From contig NZ_CP078078.1 in assembly GCF_023101205.1 (NCBI RefSeq), positions 1,674,001 through 1,738,000 on the forward strand: a stretch of DNA of 64,000 nt, written 5' to 3'. The DNA comes from Microbacterium aurugineum. Its GTDB lineage: Bacteria; Actinomycetota; Actinomycetes; Actinomycetales; Microbacteriaceae. This document shows positions 9,480 to 18,398 of this stretch, in pieces. A program made the translations under genes and the position numbers. The notes under the pieces were generated by a model that worked only from the letters and a program-made list of their open reading frames with translations, did no database searches and was not told the origin of the DNA. Numbering within the stretch: position 1 is the stretch's first letter; each line of letters opens with the position of its first letter.

Positions 9480-10226
9480 GTGACCGACATCGAGCTCGCG
9501 CGAATCCCCGCCGGGGTCGTGACCCTCCGCGATGCGCGACGCGGTGAGCAGCGTGAGGTGACGCTCGAGCCGTACGAGATCGGCGTGTACCCCGTGACCG
9601 AGGCGCAGCTCACCGAGGTACTGGGCATTCCGATGCGCCACCCGCGTCGCCCCGCAGCCGACCTGAGCTGGTTGCGCGCCGTCCATTTCTGCAACGCCGC
9701 CTCCGAGTGGGAAGGGTTGGACCAGGTCTATCTGTTCGACGGCGAGGAGGTCGCCTGGGACACGACGGCCGACGGCTACCGACTGCCCACCGAGGCGGAA
9801 TGGGAGTTCGCGTGTCGGGCGGGGTCGACCGGGCCGCACTATGCGCCTCTGGCCGATGCGGCGTGGACGAGTGCGGACGGCGTCTCGTCTCCGCAAGATG
9901 TCGGGGGGAAGCTCCCGAACCTCCACGGTCTCTTCGACACCCTCGGCAACGTATGGGAGTGGTGCTGGGACCTCCTGGATCCTGCCCGCTACGACGACTA
10001 CCGGGTGTTCCGCGGGGGCGGATTCGCTGACGATGCGTGGAGTGTCCGCGCCTCGGTCCGCCGAGGGGGAGCGCCGCGGATGCATCACGAAGACGTCGGC
10101 CTCCGGCTTGCTCGAGGGGCGTTCGACACGCTCGAACAAGCGCAGGGGTGGTCGGCTCGAGCCGACCGCGAGCGTGCTGTGCAGGACGGGCCGCTTCCGT
10201 CGGGTTGGACGCCGCGTCGACGGTGA
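9480..10226 (+). CDS. Formylglycine-generating-enzyme (SUMF1) family protein without the catalytic cysteines
   Basis: A 248-residue protein of the FGE-sulfatase fold. Typical segments are YEIGVYPVTEAQ, YRLPTEAEWEFACRAG, HGLFDTLGNVWEWCWD and RVFRGGGFADDAWSVR, ending in VGLRLARG. In true FGE the block after RGGS contains two cysteines that bind copper and oxidise sulfatase Cys. Here that block (GGGFADDAWSVRASVRR) has none. It should therefore not generate formylglycine and may be a substrate-binding or divergent SUMF1 protein. It starts with GTG at 9480, 19 bp after the SGNH gene. Confidence 0.85.
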   Translation: MTDIELARIPAGVVTLRDARRGEQREVTLEPYEIGVYPVTEAQLTEVLGIPMRHPRRPAADLSWLRAVHFCNAASEWEGLDQVYLFDGEEVAWDTTADGYRLPTEAEWEFACRAGSTGPHYAPLADAAWTSADGVSSPQDVGGKLPNLHGLFDTLGNVWEWCWDLLDPARYDDYRVFRGGGFADDAWSVRASVRRGGAPRMHHEDVGLRLARGAFDTLEQAQGWSARADRERAVQDGPLPSGWTPRRR

Positions 10227-10316
10227 CGTCTCTCTCGCAGTCTCCGAAGTCCGCAGAGGGAAGGCTCGCTGTCCGACGGTTTTGGCGGGGAGCAGCACGG
10301 GTGGAAAGCTGGTTCC

Positions 10317-11129
10317 ATGGCATCGGAATATTCGCTCATCGTCTCCCAGGGCCGCGTCGCCGACCGCACCGATGGGGCGCTCGCGGGTGCACGACGCGTC
10401 GGCGAGGCGGTCTCGTCACTTCTCGCTGTCGACCCGCTGATCATCGGCACGCCGACACCGAGCGAGATCGATGATTGGTCCGTCGCACTTCCCGAAGCGG
10501 AGACGACGTTGAGAGGGCTGCGCACCGCGGTGAGCGAAGCCATCGCGGATGGCACGACGCCTCTTCTGATCACCAACACCTGCGCGGCGAGCCTCGGCAC
10601 GTTGCCGACGGCGGCCGCGCATCATCCCGAGGCCGTCGTGCTCTGGATCGACGCGCATGGCGACTTCAACACACCCGATACGACCGATTCCGGGTATCTG
10701 GGAGGTATGGTCCTGGCCGCTGCGTGTGGGCTCTGGAACAGCGGGCACGGGGCGGGCCTCGATCCGAGAAAGGTGGTGGTGGTCGGTGGCCGGGACATCG
10801 ACACCGCTGAGGAGCAGCTGCTCGCCGATGCCGGCGTCACCGTCATCCCCCCGTCGGAGAGCACGCCCGAGCGCGTCCTCGAGTCGGTCGCGGGTCGCCC
10901 GGTGTGGATCCACGTCGATTGGGACGTCCTCGAGCCTGGCTACATCCCTGCCGCGTACCGCGTCGGGGGAGGACTGCTGCCTCACCAGATCGCCGCGATC
11001 TTCGCTGCGCTACCGCCGGACTCCGTGCGGGGGATCGAACTCGCGGAGTTCGAAGCAGGCGATGCGGAGGTGCCGGAGCGCGTCAGCGTCGAGTTGATCG
11101 TGGAGACACTCCAGCACCTGCTCCGCTGA
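10317..11129 (+). CDS. Arginase/agmatinase/formiminoglutamase family protein
   Basis: A 270-residue ureohydrolase-fold protein. Metal-binding motifs are WIDAHGDFN (D112, H114, D116) and HVDWDVLEP (D201, D203). The first metal-ligand motif, normally GGDHS, reads NTCAAS here, with Cys89 at the His position. That feature is seen in a subset of actinobacterial arginase-family proteins and casts doubt on a classical binuclear Mn arginase. The substrate cannot be assigned. It starts with ATG at 10317 and ends 7 bp before the 3' end of the convergent MFS gene. Confidence 0.85.
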   Translation: MASEYSLIVSQGRVADRTDGALAGARRVGEAVSSLLAVDPLIIGTPTPSEIDDWSVALPEAETTLRGLRTAVSEAIADGTTPLLITNTCAASLGTLPTAAAHHPEAVVLWIDAHGDFNTPDTTDSGYLGGMVLAAACGLWNSGHGAGLDPRKVVVVGGRDIDTAEEQLLADAGVTVIPPSESTPERVLESVAGRPVWIHVDWDVLEPGYIPAAYRVGGGLLPHQIAAIFAALPPDSVRGIELAEFEAGDAEVPERVSVELIVETLQHLLR

Positions 11130-11136
11130 GCGTCCC

Positions 11137-12462
11137 TCAGCGCCGACGTTCCGGATCGAGGCCGATGCGGATCCGAGTGCGTTTGCGTTCGATCAGGATG
11201 AAGGTCACCCCGAGGATCCACAGCGGGATGGGCATGAGGAAGGCGATCCTGAAGGCCTCCAGCGAATAGGTCTCTGGGGTCCCCGCGCCCTGCAGGTCGA
11301 GCGCGAGTCCGATCAGGAAGATCGCGATCAATGCGGCGATGAAGCCACCCGCGTTCGTGACACCGGTCGCGGTGCTCAGACGATGACTCGGGTTGTGCGT
11401 CCGAGCGTGGTCGAAGGCGATCATCGAAGCGGGGCCACCGGTGGCGAGAGCGATCGCCAGCACGTAGAGGAGCCAGATCGGCGCCGCTCCGGGGAGAGCG
11501 ATGACAGCGATCCACGCTGCCATCTGCACGCCGACGGCGGGGAGCACGAGCGCGAGTGAGCGGTGATTCGGGTGTCGGCGGGAGAGGTCGCCGATGATCG
11601 GCCCGAGAAACATTCCCGCAACGACATATACAGAGATGATGCCGGCGGCGTGCGCGGTGTCGAGACCCTCACCGGCGGTGAGGAACGGCATTCCCCACAG
11701 CAGCACGAAAGCAGTACCCGCAAAGGGAGTGGTGAAGTGCGACCAGAAGGCGAGCCTGGTGCCGGGGTGAGCCCACGCCGCGCGTATGCCGACACCGGTG
11801 TCTATCGCAGACGTGACGACGCGGACCACACCCGTATCCGTGTTGACGGTGACGTCCGCGCCCTGCTCCGGGGGATGGTTGCGGATCACCAGCGCCACGA
11901 GGATCGCGAACAGCAGACCGAGTCCCGCGATGCTTCCGAACGTGATGCTCCAGGTCGTCGCGTGGAGCAGCGCCGCGAGCGGGACCAGCGCGATCAGCTG
12001 GCCGGCCTGGCCGATGATTCCGGTGAACTGCACCATCAGCGGTCCGCGCTGCGCGGGGAACCAGGTCGCGACGAGTCGAAGCACGGCGGGGAAGATCGCG
12101 GCGTCGCCGGCGCCGAGCAGCACACGCGCGAAGATCGCGATCCCGATGTTCGGAGACAGCGCCATCGTCAGCTGACCAGCCGCCATGAGCAGCATGCCGA
12201 CCGTCATGATCGGTCGTGATCCGAAGCGATCGAGGAGCACCCCGACAGGAATCTGCATTCCGCCGTAGACGGCGAGCTGCACCACGGCGAACAGGGCGAG
12301 CGTCGACGCATCCGCCTGGAACCGGTCCGCCGCTTCGACGCCGACCGCGCCGAGGGACGTGCGATTCGTGATGGCGAGGACGTAGGCCGCGACACCGACC
12401 GACCAGATGATCCATGCGCGCAACCCCGGGGTCGACACGGGAGAGGGGGAGACCGGCGGCAC
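11137..12462 (-). CDS. MFS transporter
   Basis: A 441-residue major facilitator with about 12 predicted membrane helices. The N-terminal domain has VPVGVLLDRFGSRPIM-type loop 2-3 sequence, and the first helix IIWSVGVAAYVLAITNRTSLG resembles the NarK/ACS-like group that includes many actinobacterial exporters and anion porters. The C-terminal half carries GMFLGPIIGDLSRRHPNHR, the second copy of the loop motif. The substrate is unknown. It is divergent from the VOC gene, with 76 bp between starts. Confidence 0.87.
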   Translation of the reverse strand: MPPVSPSPVSTPGLRAWIIWSVGVAAYVLAITNRTSLGAVGVEAADRFQADASTLALFAVVQLAVYGGMQIPVGVLLDRFGSRPIMTVGMLLMAAGQLTMALSPNIGIAIFARVLLGAGDAAIFPAVLRLVATWFPAQRGPLMVQFTGIIGQAGQLIALVPLAALLHATTWSITFGSIAGLGLLFAILVALVIRNHPPEQGADVTVNTDTGVVRVVTSAIDTGVGIRAAWAHPGTRLAFWSHFTTPFAGTAFVLLWGMPFLTAGEGLDTAHAAGIISVYVVAGMFLGPIIGDLSRRHPNHRSLALVLPAVGVQMAAWIAVIALPGAAPIWLLYVLAIALATGGPASMIAFDHARTHNPSHRLSTATGVTNAGGFIAALIAIFLIGLALDLQGAGTPETYSLEAFRIAFLMPIPLWILGVTFILIERKRTRIRIGLDPERRR

Positions 12463-12538
12463 GCCTCAACGCTACTCCTCTGCCACCGGGCTTCAGTGCC
12501 CTCGGAGCGTTGTCGGTGACGGTGGCTACGGTGGCGTC

Positions 12539-12907
12539 ATGACAGGTTCACCTCTGCACCACTCACTGGACTACATCGAGCTCGTCGTCACCGATCTGGA
12601 GAAGTCGAAGGATTTCTTCCGTGAGGCCTTCGGTTGGGGCTTCCACGACTACGGCCCCGGATACGCAGGGATCGTTTCACCGCGCGACGACGGCAATGAA
12701 TCCGGTGGGCTGATGCTCGCGGATGAGCCGCGGCCGGTCGGCGGTCCTCTCGTGCTCCTCTACTCCGAAGACCTCGACGCCACGCAGGCTGCGATCGAGA
12801 AGGCCGGCGGCGCGATCCTCCAGGCGCCGTACGAGTTCCCCGGTGGACGACGCCTCCACTTCGCAGACCCGACGGGCAACGAGCTCGGCGTCTGGTCCAC
12901 ACAGTAG
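12539..12907 (+). CDS. VOC family protein (glyoxalase/dioxygenase fold)
   Basis: A 122-residue vicinal-oxygen-chelate protein. The first beta-alpha-beta unit DYIELVVTDLEKSKDFF and the second unit ending in GRRLHFADPTGNELGVWS are diagnostic. Potential metal ligands are Glu in YIELVV and Glu in NELGVW. The frame stays open upstream to 12407, but ATG at 12539 is chosen because homology begins there and the upstream part overlaps the divergent MFS gene. The role is unknown; single-domain VOC proteins of this kind include isomerases and antibiotic-binding proteins. Confidence 0.85.
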   Translation: MTGSPLHHSLDYIELVVTDLEKSKDFFREAFGWGFHDYGPGYAGIVSPRDDGNESGGLMLADEPRPVGGPLVLLYSEDLDATQAAIEKAGGAILQAPYEFPGGRRLHFADPTGNELGVWSTQ

Positions 12908-12969
12908 GAGTCCCGCCGGGGCTCTCATCTCACCGCGGCCCAGGCGCTACGAAGCGTGACGGAGACGTG

Positions 12970-13392
12970 CTATCCAGGGAGTTCGATCTCCCGCGCCTTT
13001 TGGAGCAACAAGCGGAACTCAGCGAGGTCAAGGTCGTCGACCGACCGGAAGGTGATCGCCGCAGCGCCGACCTTGACCTTCCCGAGCTGATGAGCGCGCG
13101 CACGCACAAGGTACTCGCCGTTCTCGGCCGCGTTCACGTAGACCGACAAGTGGCTCTTCTGCTCCGCGAGCCCCACGAGGAACCAGTCGACGCTTCCGCC
13201 CCGAGGGCGGGGCTGAGCGATCGTGCCGTAGCCCACGATCGCCTGTTCCGTGCCGCCCCACATCTTGCCTCGCCACAGCACACGGTCCACCCCAGGCAGC
13301 GCTTCACGGATGATCTCGTCCAAGCGCACGAGTTCATCGGCGCGTGACGCCGCCACCAGGAACCCATACACGTCATCTTTCACTCTGTCCAC
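12970..13392 (-). CDS. DUF1801/YdhG-like domain protein
   Basis: A 140-residue small cytoplasmic protein resembling the DUF1801 (YdhG/YjbR-like) fold. The segment LDEIIREALPGVDRVLWRGKMWGG is typical of the family's conserved start, followed by a YG strand, a SHLSVYVN strand, and a C-terminal LDLAEFRLLLQKAREI helix. Function is not established for this family. It is separated by 46 bp from the end of the next leftward gene (13439) and may be cotranscribed with it. Confidence 0.75.
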   Translation of the reverse strand: MDRVKDDVYGFLVAASRADELVRLDEIIREALPGVDRVLWRGKMWGGTEQAIVGYGTIAQPRPRGGSVDWFLVGLAEQKSHLSVYVNAAENGEYLVRARAHQLGKVKVGAAAITFRSVDDLDLAEFRLLLQKAREIELPG

Positions 13393-13438
13393 GATCGGAG
13401 CCTATCGCCGAGGTTCATTCGTCGATGCCGACTTCGGA

Positions 13439-13996
13439 CTACGCGCTTTCGCTCGTCGGGTTGTGTAGCCCCGGACGCCCGAGGTTCTGCAGGATCGATG
13501 ACACCAGTTCGTCGGTCGACACCTCGCGGCCCACTCGCGTCTCTTCGAACCAGGGGAGGGGCTGCCATCCGTCGTACCATTCGCGGAGCTCGTCCTCTCC
13601 GAAGGCGGTCGCGAGCGGTCTTCCCGCATGACGCCGAATCGTCTCGTCGAGCCCGACGTCAAACTGGTAGATGAGCGTGGTTCCGAGGTGATCGAGATGC
13701 AAGCGTTCGAAGATGTCGGAATAATCGCGGAGATTGAAGATCCCGTCAAGGATGACGTCATATCCGAGGTCCAACGCCTGTCTGGCTGCACCGATGATCA
13801 GCGTGCTCGCGTCCCGGGATAGCCGGCGCCGATCGGGGTCGTGCAGCACCTCGCGGCGAAAGTGATCCTGAGAGATGAGAGCCACCCGCCGCCCGAGGAG
13901 ATTCTGCCGCAACGCCGTCGCCGTCGTCGTCTTGCCTGACGCGGCGTCGCCGCGCAGGATGACGAGACACGTGGAGTCACTGCCGGTGGGAGTCAT
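13439..13996 (-). CDS. AAA/P-loop kinase-like protein
   Basis: About 185 residues when started at ATG 13996 (MTPTGSDST). A Walker A motif, GDAASGKT, lies close to the N-terminus. It is followed by ISQDHFRREVLHD, a DVILDGIF strand likely to be Walker B, and an R-x-A-GRPLA lid, as in chloramphenicol phosphotransferase-like and zeta-toxin-like small-molecule kinases. The substrate is unknown. The frame extends 25 codons upstream to 14071, but those residues look non-conserved. The 123 bp before the next gene hold no other ORF. Confidence 0.78.
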   Translation of the reverse strand: MTPTGSDSTCLVILRGDAASGKTTTATALRQNLLGRRVALISQDHFRREVLHDPDRRRLSRDASTLIIGAARQALDLGYDVILDGIFNLRDYSDIFERLHLDHLGTTLIYQFDVGLDETIRRHAGRPLATAFGEDELREWYDGWQPLPWFEETRVGREVSTDELVSSILQNLGRPGLHNPTSESA

Positions 13997-14119
13997 CGAA
14001 CCTATCCTCGCAGTTCCTGCCGCAGCGAGAGGAGGAGAGACCTGATCGACACAAACTGACATAATGTGCATTATCGGATATCACTCGAGCGAGAGTGGGG
14101 TGCTCGATAGGCTCGCTGC

Positions 14120-14965
14120 GTGAACGGGAACAACGTCGACATCGACTGGGAATCTGCGCGGCTGGCGAACCAGGCGAACTGGGAAGATCGCGTGCCTGTG
14201 CACGAAGAAGCGTACGGACTCGACACGTTCGACGACCCGGCTCATCTCAGCGACGTCGTGCGCGACGATCTGGTCGCGATGAAGTCGTTCCTTCCGTCCG
14301 GTTCGCTCTCCGGGCTCGACCTGTGCCATCTGCAGTGCCACATCGGCACCGACACGGTCTCGCTGGCTCGAGCGGGCGCCACAGTCACCGGCGTCGACTT
14401 CTCGCCGTCCGCGCTCCGTGCTGCCGCCCAGCTTGCTGCACGCCTGGGTATCGACGCCACCTGGGTGGAGACCGACGTTCTCGATGCGCGTGCCGCAGTC
14501 GACGGCGTCTTCGATGTCGTCTACACGAGCATCGGGACGATCACCTGGCTCAGCGACCTGGACCGGTGGGCCGCCCAGATCGTGGCCCTGCTGCGCCCAG
14601 GCGGCATGTTCTTCATCCGAGACGGCCATCCCGCGCTCTACGCACTCGATGAGAACGCTGCTGAGCTCACCACACGCTATTCCTACTTCGCGACCGGGCA
14701 TGCGCAGCAGTGGGATGACGACAGCACCTACGTCGGCGACGGACGCCTCGCTCACACGCGTACGTACGAGTGGCCGCACCCCCTGTCCGAGATCCTCGGC
14801 GCTCTGTTGCGCGCTGGTCTCCGACTCATCCACTTCGACGAAGGCCGAACGCTGCCGTGGCGCTTCAGCGACCGCATGGTGGAGGTTCCCGGCGGCTATG
14901 CCTGGCCCGATGCAGAGCGCGACAAGCTGCCGTGCACGTACACGATCATCGCCCGCCGGGACTGA
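14120..14965 (+). CDS. Class I SAM-dependent methyltransferase
   Basis: A 281-residue methyltransferase. The SAM-binding region starts with LSGLDLCHLQCHIGTDTVSL (motif I with Gly), followed by ATVTGVDFSPSAL with the acidic ribose-binding Asp, FDVVYTSIGTITWL (motif IV) and LLRPGGMFFIRD (motif VI). The conserved CHLQCHIG version of motif I is characteristic of a large actinobacterial/firmicute family of unknown substrate. It starts with GTG at 14120, after a 123-bp divergent spacer. Convergent with the UvrA-like gene, 51 bp between stops. Confidence 0.88.
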   Translation: MNGNNVDIDWESARLANQANWEDRVPVHEEAYGLDTFDDPAHLSDVVRDDLVAMKSFLPSGSLSGLDLCHLQCHIGTDTVSLARAGATVTGVDFSPSALRAAAQLAARLGIDATWVETDVLDARAAVDGVFDVVYTSIGTITWLSDLDRWAAQIVALLRPGGMFFIRDGHPALYALDENAAELTTRYSYFATGHAQQWDDDSTYVGDGRLAHTRTYEWPHPLSEILGALLRAGLRLIHFDEGRTLPWRFSDRMVEVPGGYAWPDAERDKLPCTYTIIARRD

Positions 14966-15016
14966 GACCGCGACGAAGCGGGGCGCAACGCCGGGCGGAC
15001 TATCCCCCTGCCCGAC

Positions 15017-17371
15017 TCACGCTCCGACGTACTCCGCGAGGTGCTCCCCCGTGAGCGTCGCCTTTTGGGATACCAAATCTCTCGGGGTTCCCTCGAAGAC
15101 GATCTTCCCGCCGTCGTGACCGGCGCCGGGGCCGATGTCGATGATCCAGTCCGCGTGCGCCATGACTGCTTGATGGTGTTCGATGACGATCACGGTCTTC
15201 CCCGCGTCGACGAGTCGATCCAGCAGGCCCAGGATCTTGTCGACATCCGCGAGGTGCAAACCTGTCGTGGGCTCATCGAGCACGTAGACGTCGCCCTTCT
15301 CCCCCATCTGGATCGCGAGCTTGAGACGCTGGCGTTCGCCGCCCGACAGCGTCGACAGCGGTTGCCCGAGCGACAGATATCCGAGTCCCACGTCTTCCAT
15401 GCGACCGAGGATCGCCGCCGCGGCGGGCAGCTTCGCCTCGCCGTCGCCGAAGAAGACCCGGGCCTCGGCGACCGGCAGATCGAGGACCTCGGTGATGTCC
15501 TTGCCCGCGAGCTTGTACTCCAGCACGCCTGCCTGGAAGCGCTTACCTCCGCAGTCCTCGCACGGCGTCTCGATCGTGTCCATGAAACCGAGTTCGGTGA
15601 TGATGACGCCCGCCCCCTTGCATGACGGACACGCGCCTTCCGAGTTCGCGCTGAACAGCGCCGGCTTCACGCCGTTCGCCTTCGCGAACGCCTTCCGGAT
15701 CGGTTCGAGGAGTCCTGTGTAGGTGGCAGGATTGCTGCGGCGGGACCCCTTGATCGCGGCCTGGTCGATCGCGACGACGCCATCCTGATGGGACACCGAT
15801 CCATGGATGAGTGAGCTCTTGCCCGACCCGGCGACGCCGGTCACGACGGTGAGGACTCCGGTGGGGATATCGACATCGACGTCCTGCAGATTGTTCGCCG
15901 ACGCGCCGCGCACTTCGATCTTTCCCGACCCCGTTCGCACCTCGTCCTTCAACGTCGCGCGGTCTTCGAGATGATCTCCGGTCTTCGTTCCGCTCGCTTT
16001 CAGCCCCTCGACCGAGCCCTCGTAGCAGATCTCTCCGCCCGCGCTGCCGGCTCCTGGCCCCAGATCCACGACGTGATCGCCGATCGCGATGGTCTCAGGC
16101 TTGTGCTCGACGACGAGGACGGTGTTGCCCTTGTCGCGCAGTTGCAGCAGCAGGCCGTTCATCCGCTGGATGTCGTGCGGATGCAGGCCGATCGTCGGCT
16201 CGTCGAACACGTAGGTGATGTCCGTGAGCGAGGAGCCGAGGTGCCGCAGCATCTTGATGCGTTGCGCCTCTCCCCCGGACAGCGTGCCCGACGGCCGCTC
16301 GAGGCTGAGGTATCCCAGTCCCAGCGTCACGAATGCGTCCAGGTTGGCGCTGAGCGCCTGCAAGAGCGGTCCGGCGCCGGGAAGATCGAGGCCGCGCACC
16401 CACTCAGCCAGGTCGGTCACCTGCATTCGGCACGCATCCGCGATGCTGACGCCCTCGATCTTCGAAGAGCGCGCACCTTCAGTGAGCCGCGTGCCGTCGC
16501 ACTCCGGGCAGACCGCGAAAGTGGCGACGCGTTCGACGAAGGCTCGGATGTGCGGCTGGAGTGCGTCGAGATCCTTCGAGAGCATCGCCTTCGTGATCTT
16601 GGGGATCAGACCTTCGTAGGTCATGTTGATCCCCGAGATCTTCACCTTCGTGACCTCGCCGTAGAGGAACAGATGCCGCTGCTTGTCCGTGAACTCCGCG
16701 ATCGGTTTGTCGGACGGATAGAACCCCGACTGGGAGAAGCCCTTCACCATCCACCCGTCGGCGGTGTAGCCGGGGACCATGATGGCGCCCTCATCGAGCG
16801 ACTTGGACTCGTCGACGATCTGCGTGAGATCGAGGTCCGACACCGCTCCCCTCCCCTCGCAACGCGGACACATGCCGCCCAGATAGATCGCATCCTTCAC
16901 GATCTTCTTCTCGCCGCCGGGACCGGTCATGACGCCGCTGGCCTTCTGCGTCGGGATGTTGAAAGAGAAGGCCGTCGGTCCGCCGATGTAGGGCTGCCCG
17001 AGCTTGCTGAACAGGATGCGCAGCATCGCGTTGGCATCGGTGACCGTTCCGACGGTCGAGCGCGGATTCGCGCCGAGTCGCTCCTGATCGACGATGATCG
17101 CCGTGGTCAGCCCCTCCAGGACGTCGACGTCGGGACGCGGCACCGACGGCATGAATCCCTGCACGAAAGCGCTGTACGTCTCATCGATCATCCGGCGGGA
17201 TTCCGCGGCGATCGTGTCGAAGACGAGGGAGCTCTTGCCTGAACCCGATACGCCGGTGAACACGGTGAGACGTCGCTTCGGGATCTCTACGCTGACATCC
17301 TTCAGATTGTTCTCGCGCGCGCCCTGAACGCGGATCAGGTCGTGGGTGTCGGCGGGGTGCTCGGTGGTCAT
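15017..17371 (-). CDS. UvrA-like ABC ATPase (short, UvrA2/DrrC type)
   Basis: A 784-residue excinuclease-A-like protein, shorter than canonical UvrA (about 950), probably because the UvrB-binding region and part of the insertion domain are reduced. Two ABC modules are seen: Walker A GVSGSGKSS near residue 40 and GVAGSGKSS in the second half, with signatures LSGGEAQRIKM and LSGGERQRLKL. Zinc-type Cys pairs are at CPRCEGRG, CPECDGTR and CPSCKGAG/CEDCGGKR. Short UvrA paralogues are linked to tolerance of DNA-binding drugs; that role is inferred. A VOC gene lies 29 bp upstream and an AraC gene overlaps that by 4 bp, so all three probably form one operon. Confidence 0.9.
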   Translation of the reverse strand: MTTEHPADTHDLIRVQGARENNLKDVSVEIPKRRLTVFTGVSGSGKSSLVFDTIAAESRRMIDETYSAFVQGFMPSVPRPDVDVLEGLTTAIIVDQERLGANPRSTVGTVTDANAMLRILFSKLGQPYIGGPTAFSFNIPTQKASGVMTGPGGEKKIVKDAIYLGGMCPRCEGRGAVSDLDLTQIVDESKSLDEGAIMVPGYTADGWMVKGFSQSGFYPSDKPIAEFTDKQRHLFLYGEVTKVKISGINMTYEGLIPKITKAMLSKDLDALQPHIRAFVERVATFAVCPECDGTRLTEGARSSKIEGVSIADACRMQVTDLAEWVRGLDLPGAGPLLQALSANLDAFVTLGLGYLSLERPSGTLSGGEAQRIKMLRHLGSSLTDITYVFDEPTIGLHPHDIQRMNGLLLQLRDKGNTVLVVEHKPETIAIGDHVVDLGPGAGSAGGEICYEGSVEGLKASGTKTGDHLEDRATLKDEVRTGSGKIEVRGASANNLQDVDVDIPTGVLTVVTGVAGSGKSSLIHGSVSHQDGVVAIDQAAIKGSRRSNPATYTGLLEPIRKAFAKANGVKPALFSANSEGACPSCKGAGVIITELGFMDTIETPCEDCGGKRFQAGVLEYKLAGKDITEVLDLPVAEARVFFGDGEAKLPAAAAILGRMEDVGLGYLSLGQPLSTLSGGERQRLKLAIQMGEKGDVYVLDEPTTGLHLADVDKILGLLDRLVDAGKTVIVIEHHQAVMAHADWIIDIGPGAGHDGGKIVFEGTPRDLVSQKATLTGEHLAEYVGA

Positions 17372-17400
17372 CAGCGTCCTTCGTCGATTCGGTGGAGGGT

Positions 17401-17820
17401 TCAGGCGGCCTGGTTGATACGGAGCAGGTTGCCTGCCGGATCCCGGAAAGCACAGTCGCGGACGCCGTAAGGCTGGTCCATGGGTTCCTGCACGACGTCT
17501 GCCCCGCCTTCGACGAGCCGTTCGAAGAGCCCGTCGAGGTCGTCGCTCGCGAGGGTGAGCGCGGCATAGCTGCCCTTGGCGATCAGCTCGAGGATCGTCT
17601 GCCGCTCGGCGTCGGTGATGCCGGGGTCGGTTGCCGGTGGGTGAAGCACGATCGATGTCTCGGGCTGTCCCTCCGGTCCGACCGTGAGCCAGCGGAGACC
17701 GTCGTACCCGACGTCGTTGCGCACCTCGAAGCCGAGCGCATCTCGGTAGAACCCGAGCGCAGCTTCGGCGTCGGTGTGAGGCAGGAAGGCGTAGTGGATG
17801 CTGATGTTCATGGTTTTCAC
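17401..17820 (-). CDS. VOC family protein
   Basis: A 139-residue PhnB/glyoxalase-like protein. The start MNISIHYAFLPHTDAEAALGFYRDALGFEV and the final unit GVRDCAFRDPAGNLLRI are diagnostic of the VOC fold. The conserved His and the C-terminal NLLRI in place of a Glu suggest that metal binding is partial. It overlaps the upstream AraC gene by 4 bp (ATGA) and is followed after 29 bp by the UvrA-like gene. The position between a regulator and a possible drug-tolerance ATPase makes a role in resistance or detoxification plausible but unproven. Confidence 0.85.
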   Translation of the reverse strand: MKTMNISIHYAFLPHTDAEAALGFYRDALGFEVRNDVGYDGLRWLTVGPEGQPETSIVLHPPATDPGITDAERQTILELIAKGSYAALTLASDDLDGLFERLVEGGADVVQEPMDQPYGVRDCAFRDPAGNLLRINQAA

Positions 17821-18257
17821 GTTAGATGGGCATCGATGCGGGGTGCTTCTTGATTCCTGATCGGTCGTGTGACCTGCTTGGCCTGGAACGAGGGAATCCC
17901 TTCGACGTGCGCTGCTCGTTCACGGTACACGCGGGGTGAGACACCGACCAGCTCGGTGAACCGGGTGCTGAACGTGCCGAGCGATGAGCAGCCGACTTCG
18001 AAGCAGACCTCGGTGACCGTGAGGTCGCCACGGCGCAGGAGCGCCATGGCCCGCTCGATCCGTCTCGTCATCAGGTACGAGTACGGCGATTCGCCGTATG
18101 CGTCCCGGAAGCACCGACTCAGGTGCCCCGCCGACATGTGCACACCCCGGGCCAGCGCCTCGACATCGAGCGGCCGGGCATACTCGCGATCGATGCGATC
18201 CCGCACTCTTCGCATCACTGTGAGCTCGCGCAAGCGCGCATCATCCGGACCCGTCAC
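17817..18257 (-). CDS. AraC family transcriptional regulator (HTH only)
   Basis: A short AraC-type regulator of about 146 residues if started at GTG 18257 (residues TGPDDARLRELTV); the frame is open to 18329. The two helix-turn-helix units are clear: RPLDVEALARGVHMSAGHLSRCFRDAYGESP and LTVTEVCFEVGCSSLGTFSTRFTELVGVSP, with the YL-x-RRIERAMALL linker helix. There is no N-terminal ligand-binding domain. It overlaps the VOC gene by 4 bp and probably controls its own operon with the VOC and UvrA-like genes. Confidence 0.85.
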   Translation of the reverse strand: MTGPDDARLRELTVMRRVRDRIDREYARPLDVEALARGVHMSAGHLSRCFRDAYGESPYSYLMTRRIERAMALLRRGDLTVTEVCFEVGCSSLGTFSTRFTELVGVSPRVYRERAAHVEGIPSFQAKQVTRPIRNQEAPRIDAHLT

Positions 18258-18398
18258 GAAGTCGATAGTGCCATGACGCCGGGTGTCCTGGTGTGACGGA
18301 ATGAAACGCGAACGGCGACTCCTCCCCATCTGGGGCGGTGAGGGCGCTACCCTGAGGAAGCATCCTCACAGGATCTTCTCAGAAAGGGGTCCCCCACC

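Noticed and set aside
15971..17242. 423-codon open frame antisense to the UvrA-like gene
   Set aside because: Shadow frame of a strongly supported gene; no recognisable motif.
18353..18368. TGAGGA-AGCA-TCCTCA as an operator for the DUF308 gene
   Set aside because: A 6-bp stem in GC-rich DNA is common by chance and it has no second copy; kept only as a note in that gene's entry.
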